A stretch of 64,000 nucleotides of DNA from CAMLIZ01 sp040758375 (GTDB lineage Bacteria; Pseudomonadota; Gammaproteobacteria; Burkholderiales; Burkholderiaceae_C): positions 9,306 through 73,305 of the forward strand of contig JBFLWE010000017.1 of assembly GCA_040758375.1 (NCBI GenBank). Reading direction: 5' to 3'. The position numbers and the translations under genes are program-made. Positions 1-6,983 of this stretch are shown here, piece by piece (the stretch's first letter is position 1; each line of letters starts with the position of its first letter). The notes beneath the pieces were generated by a model. That model made no database searches. It was not told where the DNA came from and saw only the letters and a program-made list of their open reading frames with translations.

Positions 1-816
1 GGGCTCCTTTGGCTGGGTTTCGCGCCAGCGCCGCAGCCAGCCCAGGCCAGCCGACGTGCCCGCGCGCGGACGGTACTCGCAGCCCACATGGCCGTCGTAG
101 CCCAGGGCATCGAGCAGCGCGAAGAGGTAGGGATGGTGCAGCTCGCCGACATCGGGCTCGTGGCGCTCGGGCACGCCCGCGATCTGCAGATGCGCCACGC
201 GGCCGATGGGCAGGTAGCGGCGCAGCTTGGTCGCCACGTCGCCTTCCATCACCTGGCAGTGGTACAGGTCCATCTGCACCTTGAGATTGGGCGCGCCCAC
301 CTCCTGCACGACGGCATGCGCGGCTTCCTGGTGGTGCAGGAAGTAGCCGGGCATGTCGCGCGTGTTGATCGGCTCGATCAGCACATCGATGCCCGATGCT
401 GTGGCCTGCCTGGCGGCCCATTCGAGATTGGCGAGATAGGTGGCGCGCAGCGCCGCGGTGTCGGCCCGCGCCGGCACGATGCCGGCCATCACGTGCACGC
501 GCGGGCAACCGAGGGCCCGCGCATAGGGCAGCGCCTGCTCCTCGAAGCCCCTGCGGAACTCGGCTTGCCGCCCCGGCAGGCAGGCGAGCCCGCGTTCGCC
601 GCGCTCCCAGTCGCCGGGTGGCGCGTTGAACAGCACCTGCCGCAGGCCCTGGTCGCCCAGCCGCTGCGCCAGCTCGCCCGGCGCGTGCGCATAGGGAAAC
701 AGGACCTCCACCGCGTCGAAGCCATCGGCCCGGGCCGCCGCGAAGCGGTCGAGGAAGGCATGCTCGGTGTACAGCAGCGACAGGTTGGCGGCGAAGCGGG
801 GCATCGTCTTCATCAT
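1..816 (-). CDS. hyi: Hydroxypyruvate isomerase, C-terminus cut by window edge
   Basis: TIM-barrel sugar isomerase of the Hyi/xylose-isomerase-like family, expected to interconvert hydroxypyruvate and tartronate semialdehyde in glyoxylate metabolism. The visible 272 codons start MMKTMPRFAANLSLLY and carry family landmarks: EPIN near residue 155, a QMDLYHCQ segment and a final HVGCEYRP. The family is about 260 residues, so only a few C-terminal residues are missing at the left edge; the frame is still open at base 1. Three in-frame ATGs (816, 813, 804) compete as start. A perfect 7-bp dyad (822-839) sits just upstream, between this gene and the divergent cyclase gene. Confidence 0.85.
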   Translation of the reverse strand, partial: MMKTMPRFAANLSLLYTEHAFLDRFAAARADGFDAVEVLFPYAHAPGELAQRLGDQGLRQVLFNAPPGDWERGERGLACLPGRQAEFRRGFEEQALPYARALGCPRVHVMAGIVPARADTAALRATYLANLEWAARQATASGIDVLIEPINTRDMPGYFLHHQEAAHAVVQEVGAPNLKVQMDLYHCQVMEGDVATKLRRYLPIGRVAHLQIAGVPERHEPDVGELHHPYLFALLDALGYDGHVGCEYRPRAGTSAGLGWLRRWRETQPKEP

Positions 817-821
817 ATGCG

Positions 822-839
822 TGCCCCTCTCAAGGGGCA
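822..839. promoter_or_regulatory. 7-bp inverted repeat in hyi/cyclase divergent region
   Basis: TGCCCCT (822-828), a CTCA spacer and AGGGGCA (833-839) form a perfect dyad 5 nt upstream of the hyi start. Location in a divergent intergenic region suggests an operator or 5'-UTR hairpin. No regulator gene is adjacent, so this is only a structural observation. Confidence 0.35.
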
Positions 840-907
840 TGGCGTCGACAGGGGCACCGTAGTAGGCTGGCTCCGCGCCGAGTGGCGCCGAGCACGGGAG
901 CTTGTCC

Positions 908-2509
908 TTGGATGCAGCAGCGGACCCGACTCTGGCGGGCGACGCAGACCGCCTCGCCCGCGCACACGGTTCGCGCACGGTGCGCGCTTGGCTCGCGCGG
1001 CTGGTGCTGGCATGCACGTTGCCAGCAGCGCTGCTGGCGGCCACCTACATCGCCTACGACTTCCACGCCAGCCGCGAGCGCCTGCTGCACGACACGCTGC
1101 TCACGGCGCGGGCGCTCAACGCCGTGGTCGACCAGAAGCTGGCGGGCCACGTGTCGGCACTGCAGGCACTGGCCGGCTCCACCGAGTTGCAGCGCGGCGA
1201 CCTGCAGCGCTTTGCCGAGCAGGCGGCGCGGCTGGTGGAGCGGCTGGACGCCAACAACGTCGTGCTGGTCGACCGCCAGCTCAGGCAAGTGGTGAACACG
1301 CTGCGGCCTTACGGGAGCCCGCTGCCTGCTTCTCCCAACACGGCGTGGCGCAAGGTGTTCGACACCGGCGAACCTGTGGTCACCGACCTGTTCTTCGGTC
1401 CAGTAGCGATGCGCCCCCTCATGGCGGTGGGCGTGCCCGTCCGGCACGACGGGACTGTCATGTACACGCTCGCTGCGGGCCTGTGGACCGAAAGGCTGTC
1501 GGGTGTGCTGCTGCGGCAGCGGCTGCCGGCGGCGTGGGTGGCCACCATCTACGACAGCACCGGCCACGTGGTCGCCCGCACGCGCGACATCGAGCGTTTC
1601 GCAGGCCGCAAGGGCCCGCCCGCGCTGCTGAACCAGATGTCACGCGCCGCCGAAGGCGTGCTGGAGAACGAGACGCTCGAAGGCATGCCGGTGTACAGCG
1701 CCTTCAGCCGCTCGACGGCCACCGGCTGGACCGTGGCCATCGGCATTCCACGCGCCAGCCTCGCACAGCCTCTGTACGGCAACCTGCTCGGCCTGGCAGT
1801 CGTGACTGCGGGCGTGTTGGCGTTTGCCTGGGCGGCGGCGCGCCGGGTCGGCGCGCTCATCGGCACCTCGATGCACAGCCTGGTCGAGCCGGCCCACAGC
1901 CTGGGGCGCGGCGAGCCGGTCTCGGTGCCGCCCTCGCTGGTCAGCGAAGCGAACGAGATCGCCGACGCGCTGAACCGGGCGTCGGCCCTGCTGCAGCAGT
2001 CGCTGGACCGCGCCCACCACGACCCGCTCACCGGCTTGGCCAACCGCAGCTTCTTCGAGGAGTTCGCGCAGCACGAACTCGCGGTGTCCCGCCGCCGGCA
2101 GCGGCCGGTGGCCATCCTCTACCTCGATCTCGACGGTTTCAAGCAAGTGAACGACCGCCTGGGCCATGCGGCGGGCGACCAGCTGCTGGTAAGGGTGGCC
2201 GAGCAGCTGTGCGGCGCACTGCGCCAGTCGGACCTGCTGGCCAGGCTTGGAGGCGACGAGTTCGCGGCGGTCTTGCTGGACACCGACGCCGACGACGCGG
2301 CGCTGGTGGCGGCCAAACTGCTATCGGCCGTGGTGGGACCGGCACGCCTGGACGGTCAGGTGCCGCTCGTGTCGGCCAGCATCGGCGTGGCCGTGTTCCC
2401 GCAAGACGGCCACACACTGCAAGAGCTGTTGCACAAGGCCGACTCGGCCATGTACGACGCCAAGGCGCGCGGCAAGGCACGGGTGTCGCTGGCCGCTTCG
2501 GGCGACTGA
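908..2509 (+). CDS. Membrane sensor diguanylate cyclase (CACHE-like + GGDEF)
   Basis: About 533 residues. A cytoplasmic N-terminus, a membrane segment (about residues 20-42), a periplasmic double-CACHE-like sensor region (about 50-285), a second membrane segment (about 288-306) and a C-terminal GGDEF domain (about 360-530). The active-site GGDEF sequence is intact at about residue 448, and an RQSD inhibitory I-site sits exactly five residues before it, so active c-di-GMP synthesis with product inhibition is expected. No ATG is available: two TTG codons, 902 and 908, follow a GGGAG at 896-900, and 908 has the better spacing (7 nt versus 1). The stop lies 11 nt from the stop of the convergent binding-protein gene. 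Confidence 0.9.
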   Translation: MDAAADPTLAGDADRLARAHGSRTVRAWLARLVLACTLPAALLAATYIAYDFHASRERLLHDTLLTARALNAVVDQKLAGHVSALQALAGSTELQRGDLQRFAEQAARLVERLDANNVVLVDRQLRQVVNTLRPYGSPLPASPNTAWRKVFDTGEPVVTDLFFGPVAMRPLMAVGVPVRHDGTVMYTLAAGLWTERLSGVLLRQRLPAAWVATIYDSTGHVVARTRDIERFAGRKGPPALLNQMSRAAEGVLENETLEGMPVYSAFSRSTATGWTVAIGIPRASLAQPLYGNLLGLAVVTAGVLAFAWAAARRVGALIGTSMHSLVEPAHSLGRGEPVSVPPSLVSEANEIADALNRASALLQQSLDRAHHDPLTGLANRSFFEEFAQHELAVSRRRQRPVAILYLDLDGFKQVNDRLGHAAGDQLLVRVAEQLCGALRQSDLLARLGGDEFAAVLLDTDADDAALVAAKLLSAVVGPARLDGQVPLVSASIGVAVFPQDGHTLQELLHKADSAMYDAKARGKARVSLAASGD

Positions 2510-2520
2510 ACACTCCCGGT

Positions 2521-3336
2521 TCAAGCCAGGGCCCAGGCGCTCACGATCTCGTGCAGGCGACGCACGCCGTCGGTCAGTGCGGCCGGGCCCGGCTGCAGGA
2601 TCTCGGCTGACTTGACCTCGTGCAGCTGCCCGCTGCGCAGCGCCGGCACCTCGGACCAGCCTGGCCGCGCGGCCACCTGCTCGGGCCGGAACTTGCGCCC
2701 GCACCAGGAGCCCATCACGATGTCGGGCGCACGCCGCACCACCTCTTGCGGGTCGTGCACGATGCGGCCCCTGCCGCCCGGCTGTGCCGCCAGCTCGGGA
2801 AAGATGTCGTCGCCGCCGGCGATGCCGATGAGTTCGCTCACCCAGCCGATGCCGGAGATCAGCGGGTCCATCCACTCCTCGAAATACACCCGGGGCCGGC
2901 GCGGCAGCCGCGCGGCGGCTGCGGCAATCTCCTCCAGGCCGGCCTGCAGGCGCTGCACCAGGTCTTCGGCCTTGGCGCCGGCGCCCACCATGCTGCCCAG
3001 CATGCGGATCATCTGCAGGATGCCGGCCACGCTGCGCTGGTTGAACACGTGCACCTGCAGCCCGGCGCGGATGAGCTGTTCGGCAATCTCGGCCTGCATG
3101 TCCGAGAAGCCGAGCACGAGGTCGGGCTCGAGCGCGAGGATCTTGTCGATCTTCGCGTTCCAGAAGGCCGACACCTTGGGCTTCTCGTGCCGCGCCTGGG
3201 GCGGGCGCACCGTGTAGCCCGAGATGCCGACGATGCGGTGCTGCTCGCCCATCAGGTACAGCGCTTCGGTCGTCTCTTCGGTCAGGCAGACGATGCGTCG
3301 CGGATGCGGATCGCAGGTGACGGGCTGTGTGTTCAT
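2521..3336 (-). CDS. BtuF-like cobalamin/Fe-siderophore binding-fold protein
   Basis: 271 residues matching the class III periplasmic binding fold: two lobes, with RRIVCLTEETTEALYLMG at the N-terminus, LEPDLVLGFSD in the first lobe and PDIVMGSWCG in the second. In ABC uptake systems such proteins bind vitamin B12 or iron-siderophores. There is no signal peptide or lipobox, and the upstream open frame does not supply one. This places it with the cytosolic 'cobalamin-binding protein' relatives whose role is unknown. No permease or ATPase gene is adjacent. It faces a 57-codon gene across a region with a 7-bp dyad (3424-3441). Confidence 0.75.
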   Translation of the reverse strand: MNTQPVTCDPHPRRIVCLTEETTEALYLMGEQHRIVGISGYTVRPPQARHEKPKVSAFWNAKIDKILALEPDLVLGFSDMQAEIAEQLIRAGLQVHVFNQRSVAGILQMIRMLGSMVGAGAKAEDLVQRLQAGLEEIAAAAARLPRRPRVYFEEWMDPLISGIGWVSELIGIAGGDDIFPELAAQPGGRGRIVHDPQEVVRRAPDIVMGSWCGRKFRPEQVAARPGWSEVPALRSGQLHEVKSAEILQPGPAALTDGVRRLHEIVSAWALA

Positions 3337-3423
3337 CGCAACAAGTGTCGCCGATGCCTCCCCCCATATGCGGTGTAGTCGGCGGCTGACACACAACGAC
3401 GCATGATGCTGATACATGCTTGC

Positions 3424-3441
3424 ATCTTGCGTCGGCAAGAT
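3424..3441. promoter_or_regulatory. Perfect 7-bp dyad in divergent region
   Basis: ATCTTGC (3424-3430), GTCG, GCAAGAT (3435-3441). It lies 88 nt upstream of the BtuF-like gene and 53 nt upstream of the small plus-strand gene. The shape is that of a dimer-binding operator; function unproven. Confidence 0.35.
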
Positions 3442-3493
3442 CGGACCACTTTTCGACGCACCTTCGAAGCACACCTTCCAGCGGAGCAAGCAA

Positions 3494-3667
3494 ATGGCCG
3501 ACGACCCGATGGGACTCCACGACGCACGCGAGGCGGCCGAGCGCGCCGAACTCTCGCGGCCGGACGAGGGCGCCGACCCGCTGCTGGGCGCGCTGGGCTA
3601 CGAAGCCGCCGACCCCGCGCTGCAGGCGCGGCTGTGGGGCGAGCCAGCGTGGGAGCCGCGCACCTGA
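3494..3667 (+). CDS. Small acidic protein of unknown function (57 aa)
   Basis: Start ATG at 3494 is preceded by GGAG (3483-3486). An upstream in-frame ATG at 3416 has no ribosome-binding site. The product is charged, lacks membrane segments and repeats short Glu/Ala/Arg stretches (AREAAERAELSRPDE). I recognise no family. It could be a real small gene because codon use follows the genome's high third-position GC and the start has an RBS, but nothing else supports it. Confidence 0.45.
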   Translation: MADDPMGLHDAREAAERAELSRPDEGADPLLGALGYEAADPALQARLWGEPAWEPRT

Positions 3668-3710
3668 ATCCGCAGGCGCCGCCCGGGCCTGACCCGCGCG
3701 CGGCACGGCC

Positions 3711-4697
3711 TCAGCCGGGGGTGCCCGAGCCCCGGTAGAACTGGCGCCGGTAGGCGGTGGGCGAGGTCTTGAACGCCGCCGCGAAATGCTGGCGCAACGA
3801 CACCGCCGAGCCGAAGCCGCATTGCTCGGCGATCGACTCCACCGGCCGGTTGCTGGTTTCGAGCAGGCGCTGTGCGAGCACCAGGCGCTGGTGCTGCAGC
3901 CAGCGGCCCACGGTGGTGCCCGTGGCTTCGCGGAAACGCCGCGTGAAATGGCGACGGCTCATCAGCGCGCGCCCCGCCAGGTCGTTCAGCACGTGCGGCT
4001 GCCCCAGGTGGGCGGCCATCCAGTCGAGCAGCGGCGAGAGCCGGTCTCGCTCGGCAGCGCCGCGCACAGGCTGCTCGATGTACTGCGCCTGTCCGCCCTG
4101 CCGGTGCGGCGCCACCACCATGCGGCGCGCCGCCCGGTGGGCCACCTCGGCACCGTGGCGCACGCGCAGCAGGTGCAGGCAGGCGTCGATGCCGGCGGCG
4201 GTGCCCGCGGACGTGAGCACGTCGCCGTGGTCCACGTACAGCACTTCGGGCTGCAGCGTCACCTGCGCAAAGCGACGTGCGAACTCGGGCGCCAGGTGCC
4301 AGTGGGTGGTGGCGGTGCGGCCGTCGAGCAGCCCGGCCTCGGCCAGCACGAAGGCGCCCAGGCACAGGCCCACGATCACCGCGCCGCGCCGGTGGGCCGC
4401 CCGCAGGGCCCTGAGCAGCGACACCGGTGCGGGCCGCATGTCGGCGTGCCACGAAGGCACGATCACGATGCCGGCATGCCGCAGTGCCTGCAGGCCATGC
4501 GGCGCATCGATCGCGAAGCCGGCGTTGGTGCGCAGCCGCCCCGGCGCGACCGCGCACACGCGCAGCCTGAAGCGCGGCGTGCCGGCTTCGGTGCGGTCTT
4601 CGCCGAACACGAGGCAGGGCACAGACAGGTGGAAGGGACTGATGCCGTCGAAGGCGATCACCGCGACCGTGTCGGCACTGAGGGGCGCTGCTGGCAT
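3711..4697 (-). CDS. GlxA-family transcriptional regulator (DJ-1/PfpI + AraC HTH)
   Basis: 328 residues. Residues about 10-190 form a DJ-1/PfpI-like class I glutaminase amidotransferase domain with the family's VGLCLGAFVLAEAGLLDG segment (nucleophile-elbow Cys). Residues about 225-325 form an AraC-type double helix-turn-helix, with MSRRHFTRRFREATG in the first HTH and SIAEQCGFGSAVSLRQHF in the second. GlxA proteins usually regulate neighbouring catabolic genes. The divergent cysteine hydrolase starts 103 nt away and is the natural target. Start chosen at the only ATG before the conserved domain. Confidence 0.88.
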   Translation of the reverse strand: MPAAPLSADTVAVIAFDGISPFHLSVPCLVFGEDRTEAGTPRFRLRVCAVAPGRLRTNAGFAIDAPHGLQALRHAGIVIVPSWHADMRPAPVSLLRALRAAHRRGAVIVGLCLGAFVLAEAGLLDGRTATTHWHLAPEFARRFAQVTLQPEVLYVDHGDVLTSAGTAAGIDACLHLLRVRHGAEVAHRAARRMVVAPHRQGGQAQYIEQPVRGAAERDRLSPLLDWMAAHLGQPHVLNDLAGRALMSRRHFTRRFREATGTTVGRWLQHQRLVLAQRLLETSNRPVESIAEQCGFGSAVSLRQHFAAAFKTSPTAYRRQFYRGSGTPG

Positions 4698-4800
4698 GGC
4701 CCGATTCTATCGATCATCGTCCTTCGGGCCACTTTCGGCGCACGCCGCTCCCGCCAAGAATGAGGGGCATCGCAACCCGCATTTCTCCGAAGGAGACCGC

Positions 4801-5442
4801 ATGAGCAACCGAGCGCCGCGCCGCGCCCTCGTGGTGATCGATGTGCAGATGGAGTATTTCGAAGGCGGCGGCCTGCCGATCGAGCACCCGCCGGTGGCGC
4901 AGACGCTGCCCAACATCGGCCGTGCGATGGACGCAGCACGCGCCGCCGGCGTGCCGGTGGTGGTGGTGCAGCATGATGCCCCGGCCGGCGCGCCGCTGTT
5001 CCAGCCCGGCAGCGAACGCTGGCAGTTGCATCCCGAGGTGGCCCGCCGACCGCACGACCACTTCATCACGAAGCACTTCCCCAGCGCGTTCACCGGCACC
5101 GGCTTCGCCGATTGGCTGGCCGAACGCGGCATCGACACGCTCACCGTGGTGGGCTACATGACGCACAACTGCGACGCAGGCACGGTGTTCGAGGCCATGC
5201 ACCGCGGGCTGAAGGTGGAGTTCCTCGCCGACGCCAGCGGAGCGCTGCCGTATGCCAACGCGGCCGGCCGCGCGAGCGCCGAAGAGGTCCACCGCGTGTT
5301 CAGCGTGGTGTTCCACAGCAACTTCGCGGCAGTGGGCAGCACCCAGGCGTGGATGGACGCACTGAGTCAGGGGCAGCGGCTGCCGGTGGACAACGTGCTG
5401 GCGTCCAACCAGCGCGCCCGCAGCGCCGCCGCCCTGGCCTGA
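4801..5442 (+). CDS. Isochorismatase-like cysteine hydrolase
   Basis: 213 residues of the isochorismatase/nicotinamidase superfamily. The expected catalytic triad is visible: Asp in ALVVIDVQ near the N-terminus, Lys in ITKHFPSAF, and Cys in the GYMTHNCDAGT loop. Substrate cannot be read from sequence; amide or N-carbamoyl substrates are typical. The ATG at 4801 follows GAAGGAGA at 4789-4796, a strong ribosome-binding site. It is divergent from the GlxA-type regulator, which suggests control by it. Confidence 0.88.
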   Translation: MSNRAPRRALVVIDVQMEYFEGGGLPIEHPPVAQTLPNIGRAMDAARAAGVPVVVVQHDAPAGAPLFQPGSERWQLHPEVARRPHDHFITKHFPSAFTGTGFADWLAERGIDTLTVVGYMTHNCDAGTVFEAMHRGLKVEFLADASGALPYANAAGRASAEEVHRVFSVVFHSNFAAVGSTQAWMDALSQGQRLPVDNVLASNQRARSAAALA

Positions 5443-5504
5443 GCGGTGTGCCGGGGCACAGCGCTTGCCGCGACTCGAAGCGCCATCCCCCACTGGAGAC
5501 TTCG

Positions 5505-5714
5505 ATGAAGAACAGCAACCGCCCCGCCGGCCCCGGCCAGCCCACCCACCTGCAGCGCGCGCAGGCCGACGAACGCGAAGAGATCGACGAAGCGCTCAAC
5601 CCCCAGGCCGAGCGCGACCCGCGCGAGGGGCACCAGCCCACGCGCAACCAGCCGTCGCCCCAGCCGCGCAACGAATCGGTGCGCAAGCCCGGCGGCAGGC
5701 AAGGCAGAGGCTGA
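5505..5714 (+). CDS. Small hydrophilic disordered protein (69 aa)
   Basis: Starts MKNSNRPAGPGQP at an ATG preceded by TGGAGAC (5494-5500). The product is rich in Pro, Gln, Arg, Glu and Asn with no hydrophobic core, so it is probably intrinsically disordered. It lies 62 nt downstream of the cysteine hydrolase and could be cotranscribed. I do not recognise a family. Confidence 0.5.
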   Translation: MKNSNRPAGPGQPTHLQRAQADEREEIDEALNPQAERDPREGHQPTRNQPSPQPRNESVRKPGGRQGRG

Positions 5715-5747
5715 TCGGCGACCCAGCTCGCACGGGCGGACGCCGGT

Positions 5748-6215
5748 TCAGGACGCGCGCCCCGACACCGCACAGGCGCCATCGCGGCAGTGCGGGCGGC
5801 TGGTCGCGCGCCACGCCAGCACGCGCATCACCAGAGGCGTGAGCCGGTGCAGCCGCAGCCTGGACAGCGTGTAGCGGTGTCGCACCACCCAGGCATACAG
5901 CGACTCGGTCAGTGGACGCAGGCGCCGGTGCGTCCACAGCCGGGCGGTGGCGGTGAAGCCCAAGGTCCCGTAGATGAGGCTCAGGGCGTCGACGCCACGG
6001 TGCCAGTCGCCCAGCGCGTCGCGCACGTGGATCGACTTCATCATCGCGTCGCGCGAGGCACCCACCGCGCGGTAGGGCCGGTCGTCGAAACCGGGCGCCG
6101 CGCAATCGACCAGGGCGAGCCAGCCCTGCTCGTCCACCGCCTTCAACGCCAGCATCTCGCTGCGGCACAGCCGGCACGAGCCGTCGTAGAACACCGTCAA
6201 GAGCGCGCTGCTCAT
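5748..6215 (-). CDS. DCC-family thiol-disulfide oxidoreductase (DUF393)
   Basis: 155 residues. The N-terminal YDGSCRLC carries the DxxCxxC signature that names the DCC (YuxK/DUF393) family, predicted thioredoxin-like redox proteins. A second Cys-rich tail (HCRDGAC) is present near the C-terminus. The ATG at 6215 has GGAAGG upstream; a TTG two codons earlier is less likely. It is the second gene after the GbsR-like regulator (51 nt apart), and a degenerate copy of that regulator's palindrome lies at 6232-6251 in the gap. Confidence 0.85.
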   Translation of the reverse strand: MSSALLTVFYDGSCRLCRSEMLALKAVDEQGWLALVDCAAPGFDDRPYRAVGASRDAMMKSIHVRDALGDWHRGVDALSLIYGTLGFTATARLWTHRRLRPLTESLYAWVVRHRYTLSRLRLHRLTPLVMRVLAWRATSRPHCRDGACAVSGRAS

Positions 6216-6231
6216 TTCCAATCCTTCCGTT

Positions 6232-6251
6232 ATTTCAGTCGGAACAGAAGA
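6232..6251. promoter_or_regulatory. Second, degenerate GbsR-type operator
   Basis: ATTTCAGTC-GG-AACAGAAGA resembles the near-perfect palindrome at 6894-6913 (15 of 20 positions), and the preceding GTT is shared too. It lies directly upstream of the DCC gene and just after the regulator's stop codon, so the regulator may control the second gene separately. Confidence 0.5.
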
Positions 6252-6266
6252 TAGACGACAAAAAAA

Positions 6267-6869
6267 TCAGCTGTCGGGCTTGCCGCCGCGCACAAACGAC
6301 TGGATGCGAGCGCCCAGCTTCATGATCTTCATCAAGGTCTGCGGGTCTAGGCGCAGCATCTCGTCGCCCCAGGACGACAGCGTCTCCATCAGCACCAGCG
6401 TCTCGGCGATGCGCTGCCGGCTCAAGGCAGGCTCGCGCGCCACCTCCGGGCTGGAAAGGCAATCGCGCAGCACCTGCACCGTGGGCTCGAACTCGCGCGC
6501 CTTGCGTTCGCGCACCACCACGCGAAACAGCTCCCATACGTCACCCGCCGTCTCGAAATGATCGCGCCGGTCGCCCAGCAGGTGCACCACGCGCACGAGG
6601 TTCCAGTTTTGCAATTCCTTCAGGCTGTTGCTGACGTTGGAGCGCGCCACGCCCAGCGTGTCGGTGAGCTCCTCGGCGTGCATGGGCCGGCCCATCAGGA
6701 ACAGCAGCGCATGGATCTGCGCGACCGTGCGGTTGACGCCCCAGCGGCTGCCCATCTCGCCCCAGTGCAGCACGAATCGCTGCGCCACCGGGGTGAGCTG
6801 CGCGAGCGGCGCCGCCTGGGGGGCAGCGGGCGGCTGCGCCGCGGCCGGCGGGACTTCGGGGTGGTCCAT
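6267..6869 (-). CDS. GbsR-like MarR-type transcriptional regulator
   Basis: 200 residues. After a Pro/Ala-rich leader (1-25) comes the GbsR-like winged-helix region: FVLHWGEMGSRWGVNRTVAQIHALLFL, then MHAEELTDTLGVARSNVSNSLKEL as the recognition helix-turn-helix and VVHLLGDRRDHFE as the wing. Relatives repress osmoprotectant, membrane or redox genes. The start at 6869 is the ATG nearest the domain. The palindrome at 6894-6913, 24 nt upstream of this start, suggests autoregulation. The gene is divergent from the M61 peptidase gene, which may share the operator. Confidence 0.85.
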   Translation of the reverse strand: MDHPEVPPAAAQPPAAPQAAPLAQLTPVAQRFVLHWGEMGSRWGVNRTVAQIHALLFLMGRPMHAEELTDTLGVARSNVSNSLKELQNWNLVRVVHLLGDRRDHFETAGDVWELFRVVVRERKAREFEPTVQVLRDCLSSPEVAREPALSRQRIAETLVLMETLSSWGDEMLRLDPQTLMKIMKLGARIQSFVRGGKPDS

Positions 6870-6893
6870 GCGCCGCACTCTACGCTTGCAGTT

Positions 6894-6913
6894 ATTTCTG
6901 TCAAGACAGAAAT
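6894..6913. promoter_or_regulatory. Palindromic operator upstream of GbsR-like gene
   Basis: ATTTCTGTC-AA-GACAGAAAT has perfect 9-bp arms in an AT-rich island of a GC-rich genome. It sits in the divergent promoter region between the regulator and the M61 peptidase, 24 nt from the regulator start and 70 nt from the peptidase start. Confidence 0.65.
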
Positions 6914-6983
6914 GAAGACGCCTGTGCTGCATCAAGCGGGCCGGCCTGCGTTATCGTGCGCAGCTTCGAAAACAGGAGGACCC

